Position numbers and translations under genes: made by a program | Assembly (NCBI RefSeq): GCF_024623325.1 | Contig: NZ_JANJZD010000001.1 | Coordinates: forward strand, 186,001-250,000 | Source: Acetatifactor muris | GTDB lineage: Bacteria; Bacillota; Clostridia; Lachnospirales; Lachnospiraceae | DNA: 64,000 nt | Reading direction: 5' to 3' | Shown here: in pieces, positions 54,671-64,000 of the stretch | Position numbering within the stretch: the first letter of the stretch is position 1 | Layout: every line of letters begins with the position of its first letter | The notes under the pieces: generated by a model | Databases searched by the model: none | The model's input: only the letters and a program-made list of their open reading frames with translations | Told to the model about the DNA's origin: nothing

Positions 54671-54802
54671 ATGAGCATTTGCGCCCGGATTGTCATTGCC
54701 GTAGCCCTCCATCAGATTGATTACGCCCCAGATACCAAGCCCGGCTCCAAGTGCTACAACAAGGGTCTGCAAAACGTCTACTGCGCTATTGAAAAATGCC
54801 AT
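54671..54802 (-). pseudogene. 5' half of the Maff2 gene
   Basis: Begins MAFFNSAVDVLQTLVVALGA, then GLGIWGVINLMEGYGNDNPG, the N-terminal half of Maff2. Past the junction it reads a few foreign codons to a stop at 54662. Joined to 32896-32980 it would give a normal ~70-residue protein. Confidence 0.88.
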
Positions 54803-54878
54803 AAATATATCCTTTCTGCCGCGTCTGCGGCTGTCCGGCAAGCGGACAAAAGGCGGTCAGCGTATGGTCGCCGCCGCA

Positions 54879-54906
54879 CAAAAAAACCGCCCTCTGGTAA
54901 AGGCGG
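54879..54906 (-). terminator. Terminator upstream of Maff2
   Basis: CCGCCT/AGGGCGG stem with TTTTTTTTG on the minus strand. It separates the VirD4 part of the operon from Maff2. Confidence 0.65.
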
Positions 54907-55087
54907 CTGTCCCCGCGCTGCGTAAGTTCTGCGGCGCGGCGGTATTCAGTTGTAAGGGGTGCGGCTCCTGCCGCTGTGTACTGCGCCGGAAAGTGGGGGC
55001 GCGTATCATGTAGCCGGTATGGATAGATGTGATTGCTTCAATCGCTCCTTTCTGTGTTCCGCTGTGCTGCCGGACGTTTTTTTCAGA

Positions 55088-55191
55088 CTTGCGGGAAGTG
55101 AATAGCTTGCGTAGCAAGGTGTTCGCTTCCCGCAAGTTCACAAAGGGGTAGCTGCCGCAAGGCAGCGTAGGGGAAGTGTAGCTTCCCCTGT
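55088..55191. other. Structured region of ICE C: 11 bp arms plus shared module
   Basis: CTTGCGGGAAG (55088-55098) and CTTCCCGCAAG (55126-55136) flank a loop with GCTTGC/GCAAGG. Next to it, CAAAGGGGTAGCTG and GGGGAAG/CTTCCCC (55141-55191) match 40006-40055. Possible transfer or transcription control site. Confidence 0.6.
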
Positions 55192-55213
55192 CCCCCGGCG
55201 GTCTGCCATGCTG

Positions 55214-55384
55214 TCACTGTTGCGGGATAAGCCCCCGGCGCGTGACATACTCCGTTGCAAAACGGCGGTGTTCCGCTTCCTTTTCCCGCCAATACTCCCA
55301 TAATGCAGCGTCGGCGGCTTCCGCAACATTCATTAAAAACCGTTCAAGCTGCTTTTGTTTTTCCTCTGCGCTACGTTTCCTCAT
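55214..55384 (-). CDS. Small charged ICE protein downstream of VirD4
   Basis: A 56-residue protein (MRKRSAEEKQKQLERFLMNV) rich in Lys/Glu with an aromatic helix (ALWEYWREKEAEHRRF). GGAGG precedes the ATG and it overlaps the VirD4 stop by 14 bp. No family recognised. Confidence 0.6.
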   Translation of the reverse strand: MRKRSAEEKQKQLERFLMNVAEAADAALWEYWREKEAEHRRFATEYVTRRGLIPQQ

Positions 55385-56645
55385 GGTCTGCGTCCTCCTG
55401 TAAGTCTGCCGCGTCAAGCTCGTAATAGTCAAAAACCTCGTCGGGCTTGACAATGGCGGGGCGGCGTTTAAGGTGCTTTTCCATGTCAAAGGCGTTCTTC
55501 GGGTCTGCGTCGGACAGGTACTTGTATTTCGGGTGCTTCGTTATGTCGAATTTGTCCGAAAAGAACGGGCGCACCCCGCGTAGCTGCAAGATACATTTCC
55601 CTCCGTCCATGACTGCAATTTCATCTTCCGTCATAAGCTGCTTTCCCAATTTCTGATAGTTCAGCCCATGCGAAAGCTCCCGCCCCCTTGTTTCGGACGT
55701 GTTAAAGCTGTCTATCGTTTCTTTTCCTAAAATTTCCGATATTTCTTTAAGGGTGGTTTTCTCCTTGCCGCCCAAGAAAAGCGTGGTGTCGCAGTTGCCG
55801 ACTATGGTATCGGCGTTGTCTTTGTAAATGGCTTTTAGCTGTGACTGGCTCTGCAAGATGATTGACGCGGATATTTCCCGGCTCCGTATCGTTGCAATGA
55901 GCTTTTCAAACTTTGGTATCTGCCCGATATTCGCAAATTCATCAAGTAAGCACCTAACATGGACGGGAAGCCGCCCGCCGTATTCATCATCTGCCTTGTC
56001 ACAAAGCAAGTTGAATAGCTGTGTGTAAAGGATTGAAACGACAAAGTTAAAAGTGTCGTCGGTGTCGCTGATGATGACGAAAAGGGCGGTCTTTCTGTCG
56101 CCTATGGTGTCAAGCTCCATTTCGTCGGTTTCCATAAGCTCCCGCAGCTCCTTAATGTCGAATGGGGCTAACCTCGCGCCGCATGAGATAAGTATGCTTT
56201 TTGCGGTCTTGCCCGCCGCAAGTTTGTATTTTTTGTACTGCTTGACTGCAAAATGTTCCGGGTCTTTTTCTTCCAGACGTTCAAACATGAGGTCAACCGG
56301 GTTCTGGAAATCCTCGTCGTCCTCGCGGGCTTCCGACGCATTTATCATCTCAAGCAGCGTCGTGAAGTTCTTCTCGTCCTCCGGGGCTTCATACCAGATG
56401 TAGCCGATTAGCGCGGTGTAGTAGAGCTTTTCCGCTTTCACCCAGAAATCCTCGCCGGATTTTTCCCCGTCGCCTTTGGTGTTGGCGATAATGGTATTGA
56501 CTAACTTCAAAATGTCCTTTTCGCTCCGCAGATAGGCAAAGGGATTGTATTTCATGGATTTTTTGAAGTTAATCGTATTTAGCACTTTGATACGGTATTT
56601 GTACCGCTGTAACATTTTCCCGGTTTCCAAAATCAGTGTTCCTTT
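55371..56645 (-). pseudogene. 3' part of VirD4/TraG coupling protein gene
   Basis: Resumes at KGTLILETGKMLQRYKYRIK and carries the rest of the ATPase: CLLDEFANIGQIPKFEKLIA (Walker B and sensor region) and IILQSQSQLKAIY. The N-terminal part with Walker A is at 63062-63594. Together they give ~600 residues, the normal VirD4 length. The break is at core 56646-56647. Confidence 0.92.
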
Positions 56646-56675
56646 TCGGACGGTGTGTCAAGGACATATTTACCG

Positions 56676-56846
56676 TTACACAAGCTGAATGTCCTGTTCA
56701 ATCAACCGCTTGATTTTATCTGCCATTGTTTCCTTGCTGGTATCACTGAAATGTATAGATACCTCATAAGTGGTCGTGCCTATCCGCCGGATAAGCCGCG
56801 GCGCTTCCTGTCTTGTGGTGATAGCTGTTGTATCTGCTTTATTCAT
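56676..56846 (-). CDS. TnpW-like protein of element D
   Basis: A 56-residue protein: MNKADTTAITTRQEAPRLIR, then RIGTTTYEVSIHFSDTSKET and a DKIKRLI helix, a clear TnpW match. It lies at the opposite end of the element from the recombinase. In the circular form it would stand directly upstream of it. Confidence 0.8.
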   Translation of the reverse strand: MNKADTTAITTRQEAPRLIRRIGTTTYEVSIHFSDTSKETMADKIKRLIEQDIQLV

Positions 56847-56885
56847 TTAGATTTCCTTTCTGCTAATTCAAGTTTTTGTCTTTCC

Positions 56886-57145
56886 CTTCCGTTCCGCCTA
56901 TCCAGCCCGTCAAGGGTCGGGTCGTATTTTCGCCGCTCCGCTCTGAAAATCTCCACCCTTTCCCCCTTGACCGTCTGGATTTTTGCCGTGCCATTGCGCT
57001 GCCGACAACGGGGAACAGGAAAAAGAACTGTTTCCCGCTGTCGTCCGCTCCATTCTACGGCAAAACCGGCTCCACTGGTGTACCGGCGGCGTTAGTGCTA
57101 TGCGGTGGCTCTGCCCCCACACCCCCGACCTCATCCAAAGAACAG
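56886..57145 (-). repeat. ~260 bp inverted repeat of element D, left copy
   Basis: Reverse complement of 59751-60007 with scattered mismatches. It contains the GTCAAG-bounded module (56909-56971). The stretch 56847-57153 holds no gene. The pair flanks the MobV and ATPase genes. Confidence 0.8.
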
Positions 57146-57153
57146 GCAGGGTG

Positions 57154-58404
57154 TTACCGCTCCTGTTGCTGCTTCCTTTTGAGGGTAGGGGCGGGCGCGG
57201 AGGTTTCTTTTTCCAGCCGTTTCAGGCTTTCCAGTGCCTTCTTTGTCTGTTCCGGGTGCAGCCGTTCCAGTTCCATATAGTCTTTTGTCCTGCCCTTTAA
57301 GTCCTGCCAGCGGGTACGGTAGATTTCCAGCCCCTTCACCGCTTCGGTAAGCTGCCGTTGCAATTCAAGGAGTTTCCCTTGTGACGCAAGCCCGGACTTT
57401 GCAAGGGTCAGCAGCTTTTTAAATTCTTCCGGGAGTAGTTCCATGTATCCCCAAAGGTTCTTCTTTCCCATGCGTTCCAGTTCGCTATACATTGCGCTGG
57501 CTTTCTCCGTGACCGTAAGCTGTTTGTCCAGCCCGGCTAATTGCTTGCCTTTCTGCTTCAAGGTTTTATCCAGAGCCGCCGCCTGTTCCTCTTTGTCGGC
57601 AACGTCACCGGCAAGCCCGGCAAGTCGCTCCTTGTCCTGCTTTATCTTGTATTCCAGCACGCCCAGATGTGCCGCTGTACTGCCACGTTCCCCGCGCTCA
57701 AAGTCTTTAAACCCTGCCGCCTGCATATGCTCAAAAAAACGGTCTTGTAGGAGGGAATAGGCGTTGATTAGGAGGGCTTTCCCGTTTTCGTCCCGCTGAA
57801 TGTTCCCTTCTTTATCCAGCGCCTTTTCAGACGCCCATTTCTTGCTATGACTGACCTGATGAATCACTTCCTTTGTCGTCCCCACAAGAGCCGGGTCTTT
57901 GCAGCGCTTTGTCCACTTGACTTCCTTTTCCACCACCGGCACATACACTACATGGAGATGATAGTGGTAGATGTCGCGCCCTAGCTGTTCAGAGAGCGCC
58001 CGGTTCCGTTCATCCGCGTGCATGACTGCCGAGAGGATATATTCCTCACCCCCGGCTTCCTTCACTGCCAGCCGGTAGGCTTCCTCAAAGAACCGCTTCG
58101 CATACGCATAGCCGCCGTTCCGCTCAAAATATGCGGAGTTCACGTCAAACACCATTTCGTCAACTACTTTAGCGTCCTGTTTCAGCCCCCTTGTGCTGAT
58201 TGTGCCATTTTCTACCATACGCCCAAATACTTCCGCATAGCTTCCCTCACAGCGCTTGAAATGCACGTTCAGGGCGGCGCGTTCCCGGTCAATGTCCGTG
58301 TTTGCATAGCCGCTGTTCTTGCGTTCGTTGTGCCGTTCCCGGATTCCAAGCCCGGCTTTGCGGTAGGCTTTGTTCCGCACAACACAGCGGTCGGTCTTTC
58401 CCAT
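57154..58404 (-). CDS. MobV-family relaxase of element D
   Basis: A 416-residue Mob/Pre relaxase. AGLGIRERHNERKNSGYANT at the N-terminus, the metal region HADERNRAL and HYHLHVVYVPV near residues 128-156, and a coiled-coil tail. Mobilizes the element with another system's mating channel. GGAG-type ribosome site AAAGGAGCATTT. Confidence 0.88.
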   Translation of the reverse strand: MGKTDRCVVRNKAYRKAGLGIRERHNERKNSGYANTDIDRERAALNVHFKRCEGSYAEVFGRMVENGTISTRGLKQDAKVVDEMVFDVNSAYFERNGGYAYAKRFFEEAYRLAVKEAGGEEYILSAVMHADERNRALSEQLGRDIYHYHLHVVYVPVVEKEVKWTKRCKDPALVGTTKEVIHQVSHSKKWASEKALDKEGNIQRDENGKALLINAYSLLQDRFFEHMQAAGFKDFERGERGSTAAHLGVLEYKIKQDKERLAGLAGDVADKEEQAAALDKTLKQKGKQLAGLDKQLTVTEKASAMYSELERMGKKNLWGYMELLPEEFKKLLTLAKSGLASQGKLLELQRQLTEAVKGLEIYRTRWQDLKGRTKDYMELERLHPEQTKKALESLKRLEKETSAPAPTLKRKQQQER

Positions 58405-58424
58405 AAATGCTCCTTTCCGGGGCT

Positions 58425-58540
58425 ATGTTACGCTTTAGAAGCCCGTTTTGGGGGCAGTTGGTATAAAACCCCACCGGGCATGGAAAAGGGGCTGGAAACG
58501 CCTGTAAACAGGCACTTTTCAAGCCCCTATTGCGTAACAG
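58425..58540. repeat. ~116 bp palindromic non-coding element, copy d
   Basis: Bounded by TGTTACGCTTTAG and TATTGCGTAACAG, with AGAAGCCCGTTTTGGGGGCA and GGTATAAAACCCCACC. Between the MobV and ATPase genes of element D. Confidence 0.6.
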
Positions 58541-58579
58541 CTGCCCCTGTTGCCGCCTGTCTGATGACGATGACGGTAT

Positions 58580-59653
58580 TTATCTATGTACCCCTGTTTT
58601 GGGGGTATCGTCACCCGCCGTAGATGACGGTATCCCTTCCGCACCCCTATATATATTTTTATCGTCATCGTCACCCATAGAGAGGGAAACAAGGCGGGCG
58701 CTCTTTGTCCGGGTGAAGCCCATACGGATATGGTGCTGTTTTTCCAGTATCAGGGCGCGTTCCTTCAGCAGCCGGGTTAAACTGTTGGGAGAGCAGGAAA
58801 CGCTGCTGTCTATCCCTTTCAGGCTGTCTAACAGTTCCGTAGCTGTCCCGCTGAATGTTTTCTTGCTGGAAAGGAACTTCACCAGAACCGGCGTGAGTGT
58901 ATCGGCTGCCGGTTCCCCGGAAAGATAGGACACGAACCGCCAGACGGTCATATCCCGGTCAAATTCCAGTAAAAGCTGCATATCCTCTATATCGCGCCCG
59001 GTAACGTGAAGGGTCGCTTTGTTGGCTGTCCGTTTGTCCTTTTCCAGCACATACATGCTGTCAACCGCGCCGATTATCCCTACCGAGCCGGAAACCATGT
59101 TGAAGGGGTCGCTGTCCGGCATCTTGCGGACGTGGTGAATCAGCAGCACGGCAATCTTGAAGCGGTCAGCAAAGGACTTGATTCGCCCGATTTCGTCGTA
59201 GTCATTGGCATAGGCGTTCTTATCATTCACCGCCCCGCGTACCCGTTGGAGCGTGTCAACCACCACAAGCCCCGTGTCTGGATAAGCCGCCATGAAGGTT
59301 TCAAGTTGTGGTATCAGGGAGCCGGACAGGTTATCCGCTTCCGTGGCAAAATAGCTTTGTTCCGAGCCGTCGTCGGTGATGTGGGAGAGCCGGAAATGGA
59401 GCCGGTCAATGGTATCTTCCAATGCCAGGTAGAGCGTCCCGCATTTGCGCGTTTCAAACTCCCATACCTTCCCGCCAGTGGACACTTGCTGGCAGAGCCA
59501 TAAGGAAAGCCATGACTTCCCGATTTTGGCGCTGCCGGATAAGATATGCAACCCCACCGGCATAAGCCCGGCAATGATAAATTTAGGCGGTTCCACGTCC
59601 AGCCCTAACAGGCTTTTCCCGTCAATGACGGACAAGGTTTTGATTTCTTTCAT
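58580..59653 (-). CDS. RepA-like (AAA_25) replicative ATPase
   Basis: A 357-residue ATPase. PPKFIIAGLMPVGLHILSGS, Walker A SGSAKIGKSWLSL, Walker B LVVVDTLQRVRG, and LLIHHVRKM sensor. It resembles hexameric RepA-type plasmid helicases and RecA-like AAA_25 proteins. A C-terminal winged-helix-like part follows. ATG after AAGGAGTGAACAACTT. Confidence 0.85.
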   Translation of the reverse strand: MKEIKTLSVIDGKSLLGLDVEPPKFIIAGLMPVGLHILSGSAKIGKSWLSLWLCQQVSTGGKVWEFETRKCGTLYLALEDTIDRLHFRLSHITDDGSEQSYFATEADNLSGSLIPQLETFMAAYPDTGLVVVDTLQRVRGAVNDKNAYANDYDEIGRIKSFADRFKIAVLLIHHVRKMPDSDPFNMVSGSVGIIGAVDSMYVLEKDKRTANKATLHVTGRDIEDMQLLLEFDRDMTVWRFVSYLSGEPAADTLTPVLVKFLSSKKTFSGTATELLDSLKGIDSSVSCSPNSLTRLLKERALILEKQHHIRMGFTRTKSARLVSLSMGDDDDKNIYRGAEGIPSSTAGDDTPKTGVHR

Positions 59654-59750
59654 AAGTTGTTCACTCCTTTTCATTCTGCTTTCAGTTATCTATATAAAAA
59701 GCCCTATAACAGCGCTAGCAACCGTTACAGGGCTTGAATCGTCTTTTATT

Positions 59751-60007
59751 CTGTTCTTTGGAGGAGGTCGGGGGTGTGGGGGGCAGAGCCACCGCAGGAA
59801 AACTCCCGCCGCCAGTACACCAGCGGAGCCGGTTTTGCCGTACAATGGTTGGGACGAAAAACGGGAAACAGTTCTTTTTCCTGTTCCCCGTTTTCGGCGC
59901 AGCCATAGCACGGCAAAAATCCAGACGGTCAAGGGGGAAAGGGTGGAGATTTCCAGAGCAGGGCGGCGGAAATACGACCCGTACCTTGACCGGTTGGATA
60001 GGAGAAG
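59751..60007 (+). repeat. ~260 bp inverted repeat of element D, right copy
   Basis: Pairs with 56886-57145. Includes the reversed GTCAAG module (59928-59990). The interval 59654-60045 otherwise holds only an ACAGGGCTT/AAGCCCT-type hairpin near 59700-59735. Confidence 0.8.
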
Positions 60008-60045
60008 CGGCACGGTCAGGCGCACCGTTTCTTCTGTCTGGCTGT

Positions 60046-60330
60046 CTATTCTTTTACTTCTTGATGATTGCTGAAAACTTCATTCATCAGCATTGCACCC
60101 AACTTGAAACCGTACTCAAAGTTGGCGTAGGCTTGTATAGTGGAAAGCTTTGTCCTTCCTTTATCCATTTCCTCAAACCGTTTAAGCTGTTCTGGTGATA
60201 ATTCTTTTAGGAGGTATTCATAATCATTTCCCACTTGTCCAGAAATAGCACGGTACTCCGCATAGTTTTGTGGAAGGATTTCTTCACAGGGGTAGACTTT
60301 CCCATCGTAAAGGCGTTCTAAAATGCTCAT
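60046..60330 (-). CDS. DUF6809-type protein 1
   Basis: A 94-residue protein: MSILERLYDGKVYPCEEILP, and FEYGFKLGAMLMNEVF near the end. Same pattern as the upstream neighbour, which it overlaps by four bases. Small helical proteins of this type are common on Firmicute elements; function unknown. Confidence 0.75.
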   Translation of the reverse strand: MSILERLYDGKVYPCEEILPQNYAEYRAISGQVGNDYEYLLKELSPEQLKRFEEMDKGRTKLSTIQAYANFEYGFKLGAMLMNEVFSNHQEVKE

Positions 60331-60629
60331 ACGCTTTCCCCCTCATGGAGAATTAAATCATCTTCATCAGAAATGACCTCAATCATCATAAGTACCCCTA
60401 ACCGGAAGCCTTTAACAAAACGGTCAATCCCATAGAGAACGCTTTCTTCGTTTTGTGCCGCGCTGTAGTCATCCAGCATTTTTCGTTCTTCCTCATTGAG
60501 TTTCGCCATCAGCTTTTCTCCGAGGGTGCAGTACCGGTTTCTTGCCCGGTTAAATTTGGAATCCCCTTCATAAATCACTGGCTCAACGCAAAGGTGGTCT
60601 GTTGCGATTGCCTCTAAAATTTTTCCCAT
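60327..60629 (-). CDS. DUF6809-type protein 2
   Basis: A 100-residue paralogue-like protein: MGKILEAIATDHLCVEPVIY, later FVKGFRLGVLMMIEVIS. Coupled to the gene after it. The ATG at 60629 is chosen for its ribosome site (AAAGGACGG). Function unknown. Confidence 0.72.
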   Translation of the reverse strand: MGKILEAIATDHLCVEPVIYEGDSKFNRARNRYCTLGEKLMAKLNEEERKMLDDYSAAQNEESVLYGIDRFVKGFRLGVLMMIEVISDEDDLILHEGESV

Positions 60630-60772
60630 TCGTTTCCGTCCTTTCCTTATGGATTTAACAACTACTTGCAAGACGGTTCCGTGCAGTGTATAATATTTAC
60701 GCGGTCTGCCCTTGTGGTAGTTGCAATGTGGGAAGTGGCGGCTGCTTGTGAGAGGGTAACGCCACTTCTTAC

Positions 60773-60949
60773 TTATTCCGTTTCCTTATCCTCCAATTTT
60801 TCAATTCCCCGCCTTACAGATTCATTTTTTGTAATGCCATTTTCGTTTGAATATCGTTCAAGAATATCATTATGTTTTTTATCCAAGCGAACTGTAAGCC
60901 GTATTTCTTTTGGATTTTCAGAATAAGGTCGTCCAACTTTCTTAGTAAT
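60773..60949 (-). CDS. Ribbon-helix-helix protein with non-standard start
   Basis: A 58-codon frame: KKVGRPYSENPKEIRLTVRL, then ERYSNENGITKNESVRRGIE, typical of RHH repressors. No ATG/GTG/TTG lies in frame upstream. An ATT lies seven bases after AAGGGGG, and an ATG two bases out of frame precedes it. Either ATT is used or two bases have been inserted. The upstream operator supports a real gene. Confidence 0.6.
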   Translation of the reverse strand: MTKKVGRPYSENPKEIRLTVRLDKKHNDILERYSNENGITKNESVRRGIEKLEDKETE

Positions 60950-60974
60950 AACATCACCCCCTTGTAAGATTGTT

Positions 60975-61016
60975 GGCTGACAATAATAGTATAATTGATG
61001 TCAGCCATTAAGTCAA
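60975..61016 (-). promoter_or_regulatory. Promoter and operator of the RHH-DUF6809 operon
   Basis: TTGACT (61011-61016), 17 bp, TATACT (60988-60993) on the minus strand. GGCTGACA (60975-60982) and TGTCAGCC (60999-61006) form a perfect inverted repeat around the -10, a likely RHH operator. Confidence 0.75.
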
Positions 61017-61187
61017 TATGCAAGCTATATTTCTTTCATAGAAGGGTAACTGTTTCGATTGCCGAGGATATTTTCATATACTTTTATCAAGTATATGACC
61101 CACTCTGACACTTTCACCGCTTCGCGTTGCAAAGTGCCGGCGTGGGCTCTCCGAGGGTTTACGCCCGCCGTTGGCGTGGCGCATAAA

Positions 61188-61218
61188 AGAGGACGCTGCT
61201 TTCTGCCTTGCGTCCTCT
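61188..61218 (-). terminator. Terminator after the element D recombinase
   Basis: AGAGGACGC/GCGTCCTCT nine-base stem with T-rich flanks on both strands, 18 bp after the recombinase stop. From 61017 to 61187 no gene is seen. Confidence 0.8.
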
Positions 61219-61235
61219 TTCTGGTTCCCCTTATG

Positions 61236-63017
<1,782 letters not shown>

Positions 63018-63061
63018 TTATGATGTAACGCTTTTTAGTTCCTTATAACACTATCACGTTC

Positions 63062-63594
63062 GGGTCAGTGACGATATACGACGTTGGAAAATCCTTTGAC
63101 GTACATTGCATGAGCGACGGTTTCACAAAGAACCGGGTCTTGCCGCTGCCGGAACCGCCGATTACAAGGATATTTTTGTTTCTTGCGTATTTCGGCTGCT
63201 TCGGGCGGCTGTTCATGGTGAGCCGTTCCGTCTGCGTTAAGGGGATATTGTTCTCAAATACCGGGTCGGTGTACGGCTTTATGTCGTCAGCCCCGCCCCA
63301 ACGCGCCGAACCGTATTCTGTCCCGCGGCGGTATTTCTTCGCGTTCTTGCCTTTGGTGTAGATAATCAGCCGGACAATGACCGCCCCCGCAATGCCTAAA
63401 GCTAAGTCTGCCGGGTGGAAGCTCGGCGCGATACTGGAAAAGGCGGCGGTAAAACCGTCCCCAAGATGTAGCAGCTTTGCGCTTGCGTCCGCGCCGGGGG
63501 AGAGCCGGACAGCCGCGCCCACTTTATCAAAGAGCCAGACAAAGAGCAGATACGGGAGATTTAGGATAAGCAGCTTCTTGATTTCCGGCTTCAT
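63062..63594 (-). pseudogene. 5' part of VirD4/TraG coupling protein gene
   Basis: MKPEIKKLLILNLPYLLFVW starts two membrane spans; RYRRGTEYGSARWG and Walker A VIGGSGSGKTRFF follow. The frame leaves homology after IVTDP at the element D edge and stops at 63043. Its ATG overlaps the PcfB stop by four bases. Confidence 0.92.
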
Positions 63595-64000
63595 AGCGAT
63601 ACCTCCCTGTCCTTGTTCTTGACCTTTGCCCGTTCCGCGTTTCTGCCCTGTGCAGCTTCTTTGAGGGTAGAGAGCAGCTTTCGGATTGAGGGCTTTTTCT
63701 CCTGTGTCAGCTTTTTTGCGGAAAATTCCTTAAAGGCTGCGGTCAGTACGTCCGCGTCCCGCCCCTTGAAGAAAACCAGATAGCGGGGCGGGCTTTCCGT
63801 CGCGTCCTTTTTCAGCGCAAAGTCGATACCGTACTTTTTCGCCGTACTCTCAAAGGCTTTGATATTGCCCTCGGTAATCTCAATGTTGGAAACGCCCGCG
63901 TTCTGCTTCATAAGCTGCTTTAAGCTCTGCTTGCCCTGTGGCGGTTTTGCAAGCTGCTTTTTGCCCTTTGACAGTATGGCTTTCATTGCCTTTTGGAGCG
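63591..64000 (-). CDS. PcfB/DUF3801 family protein (partial, right edge)
   Basis: The frame is open to the edge (…LQKAMKAILSKGKKQL), so the visible Met at 63986 is internal. GKQSLKQLMKQNAGVSNIEI and LVFFKGRDADVLTAAFKEFS match PcfB, a relaxosome-VirD4 adaptor. It ends with KPSIRKLLSTLKEA, recalling the tails of 17324 and 18281. Confidence 0.82.
   Translation of the reverse strand, partial: LQKAMKAILSKGKKQLAKPPQGKQSLKQLMKQNAGVSNIEITEGNIKAFESTAKKYGIDFALKKDATESPPRYLVFFKGRDADVLTAAFKEFSAKKLTQEKKPSIRKLLSTLKEAAQGRNAERAKVKNKDREVSL

Noticed and set aside
60814-61023. A 69-codon minus frame with standard start over the RHH gene
   Set aside because: Its product has no RHH pattern and its start would lie upstream of the promoter's predicted transcription start. 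The alternative frame reads a good RHH protein.

Overview
The window is a stack of mobile elements from a low-to-mid GC gut Firmicute (Lachnospiraceae/Ruminococcaceae-like). This rests on AGGAGG-type ribosome sites, frequent TTG/GTG starts, and gene families typical of Clostridia conjugative transposons: TnpX-like large serine recombinases, TnpW/TnpV, Cys-rich VLP, TTRAP, PrgI, Maff2, DUF4315/4366 and PcfB. I saw no housekeeping genes, tRNAs, rRNAs or CRISPR arrays.

Layout, outermost to innermost. (1) 1-2711 is a decayed accessory region: an ImmA/IrrE-like C-terminus, an AlbA/Schlafen-type ATPase gene between two ~275 bp direct repeats, and an XRE regulator cut after about 41 codons. (2) Element B starts near 2712. 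It carries aadE/ant(6), an alpha/beta hydrolase, an XRE regulator, Cys-rich VLP, a frameshifted repA, a MobV relaxase and a serine recombinase that is itself cut at 8762. (3) Element C is a large ICE entering at about 8763 and running off the right edge. It holds a recombinase, HTH and sigma regulators, a Cys-rich KTR + RlmN/Cfr-like cassette, MobC/relaxase, TTRAP, an ArdA-ArdC-YodL fusion, TopB, a Shedu-like nuclease, and the transfer operon (DUF4366, DUF4315, CHAP hydrolase, DNA methylase, VirB4, PrgI, VirB6, Maff2, VirD4, PcfB). (4) Two insertions lie inside ICE C. A 21.7 kb block (32981-54670) splits the Maff2 gene and holds two mobilizable units, each with its own recombinase and relaxase; it also carries lnu, a ribosomal-protection tet gene and a HEPN-like cargo gene. 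A 6.4 kb element D (56646-63061) splits the VirD4 coupling-protein gene.

With both Maff2 and VirD4 interrupted, ICE C should not transfer by its own machinery unless the inner elements excise. Resistance cargo is spread over the layers: aminoglycoside (aadE), lincosamide (lnu), tetracycline (tet with leader and attenuator), and a possible ribosome-targeting RlmN/Cfr-like methyltransferase.

The most interesting signal is upstream of that methyltransferase. A consensus promoter (13886-13914) is followed by a leader ORF encoding MLHSMRIR, which closely resembles the macrolide-sensing ErmD leader. Alternative stem-loops and a terminator follow, then the Cys-rich KTR and methyltransferase genes, then a terminator. 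This is the architecture of a drug-inducible resistance operon. Other unexplained structure includes ~113 bp palindromic elements in four of the mobile units, a ~60 bp GTCAAG-bounded module in three copies, and two inverted 100 bp oriT-like copies in ICE C.
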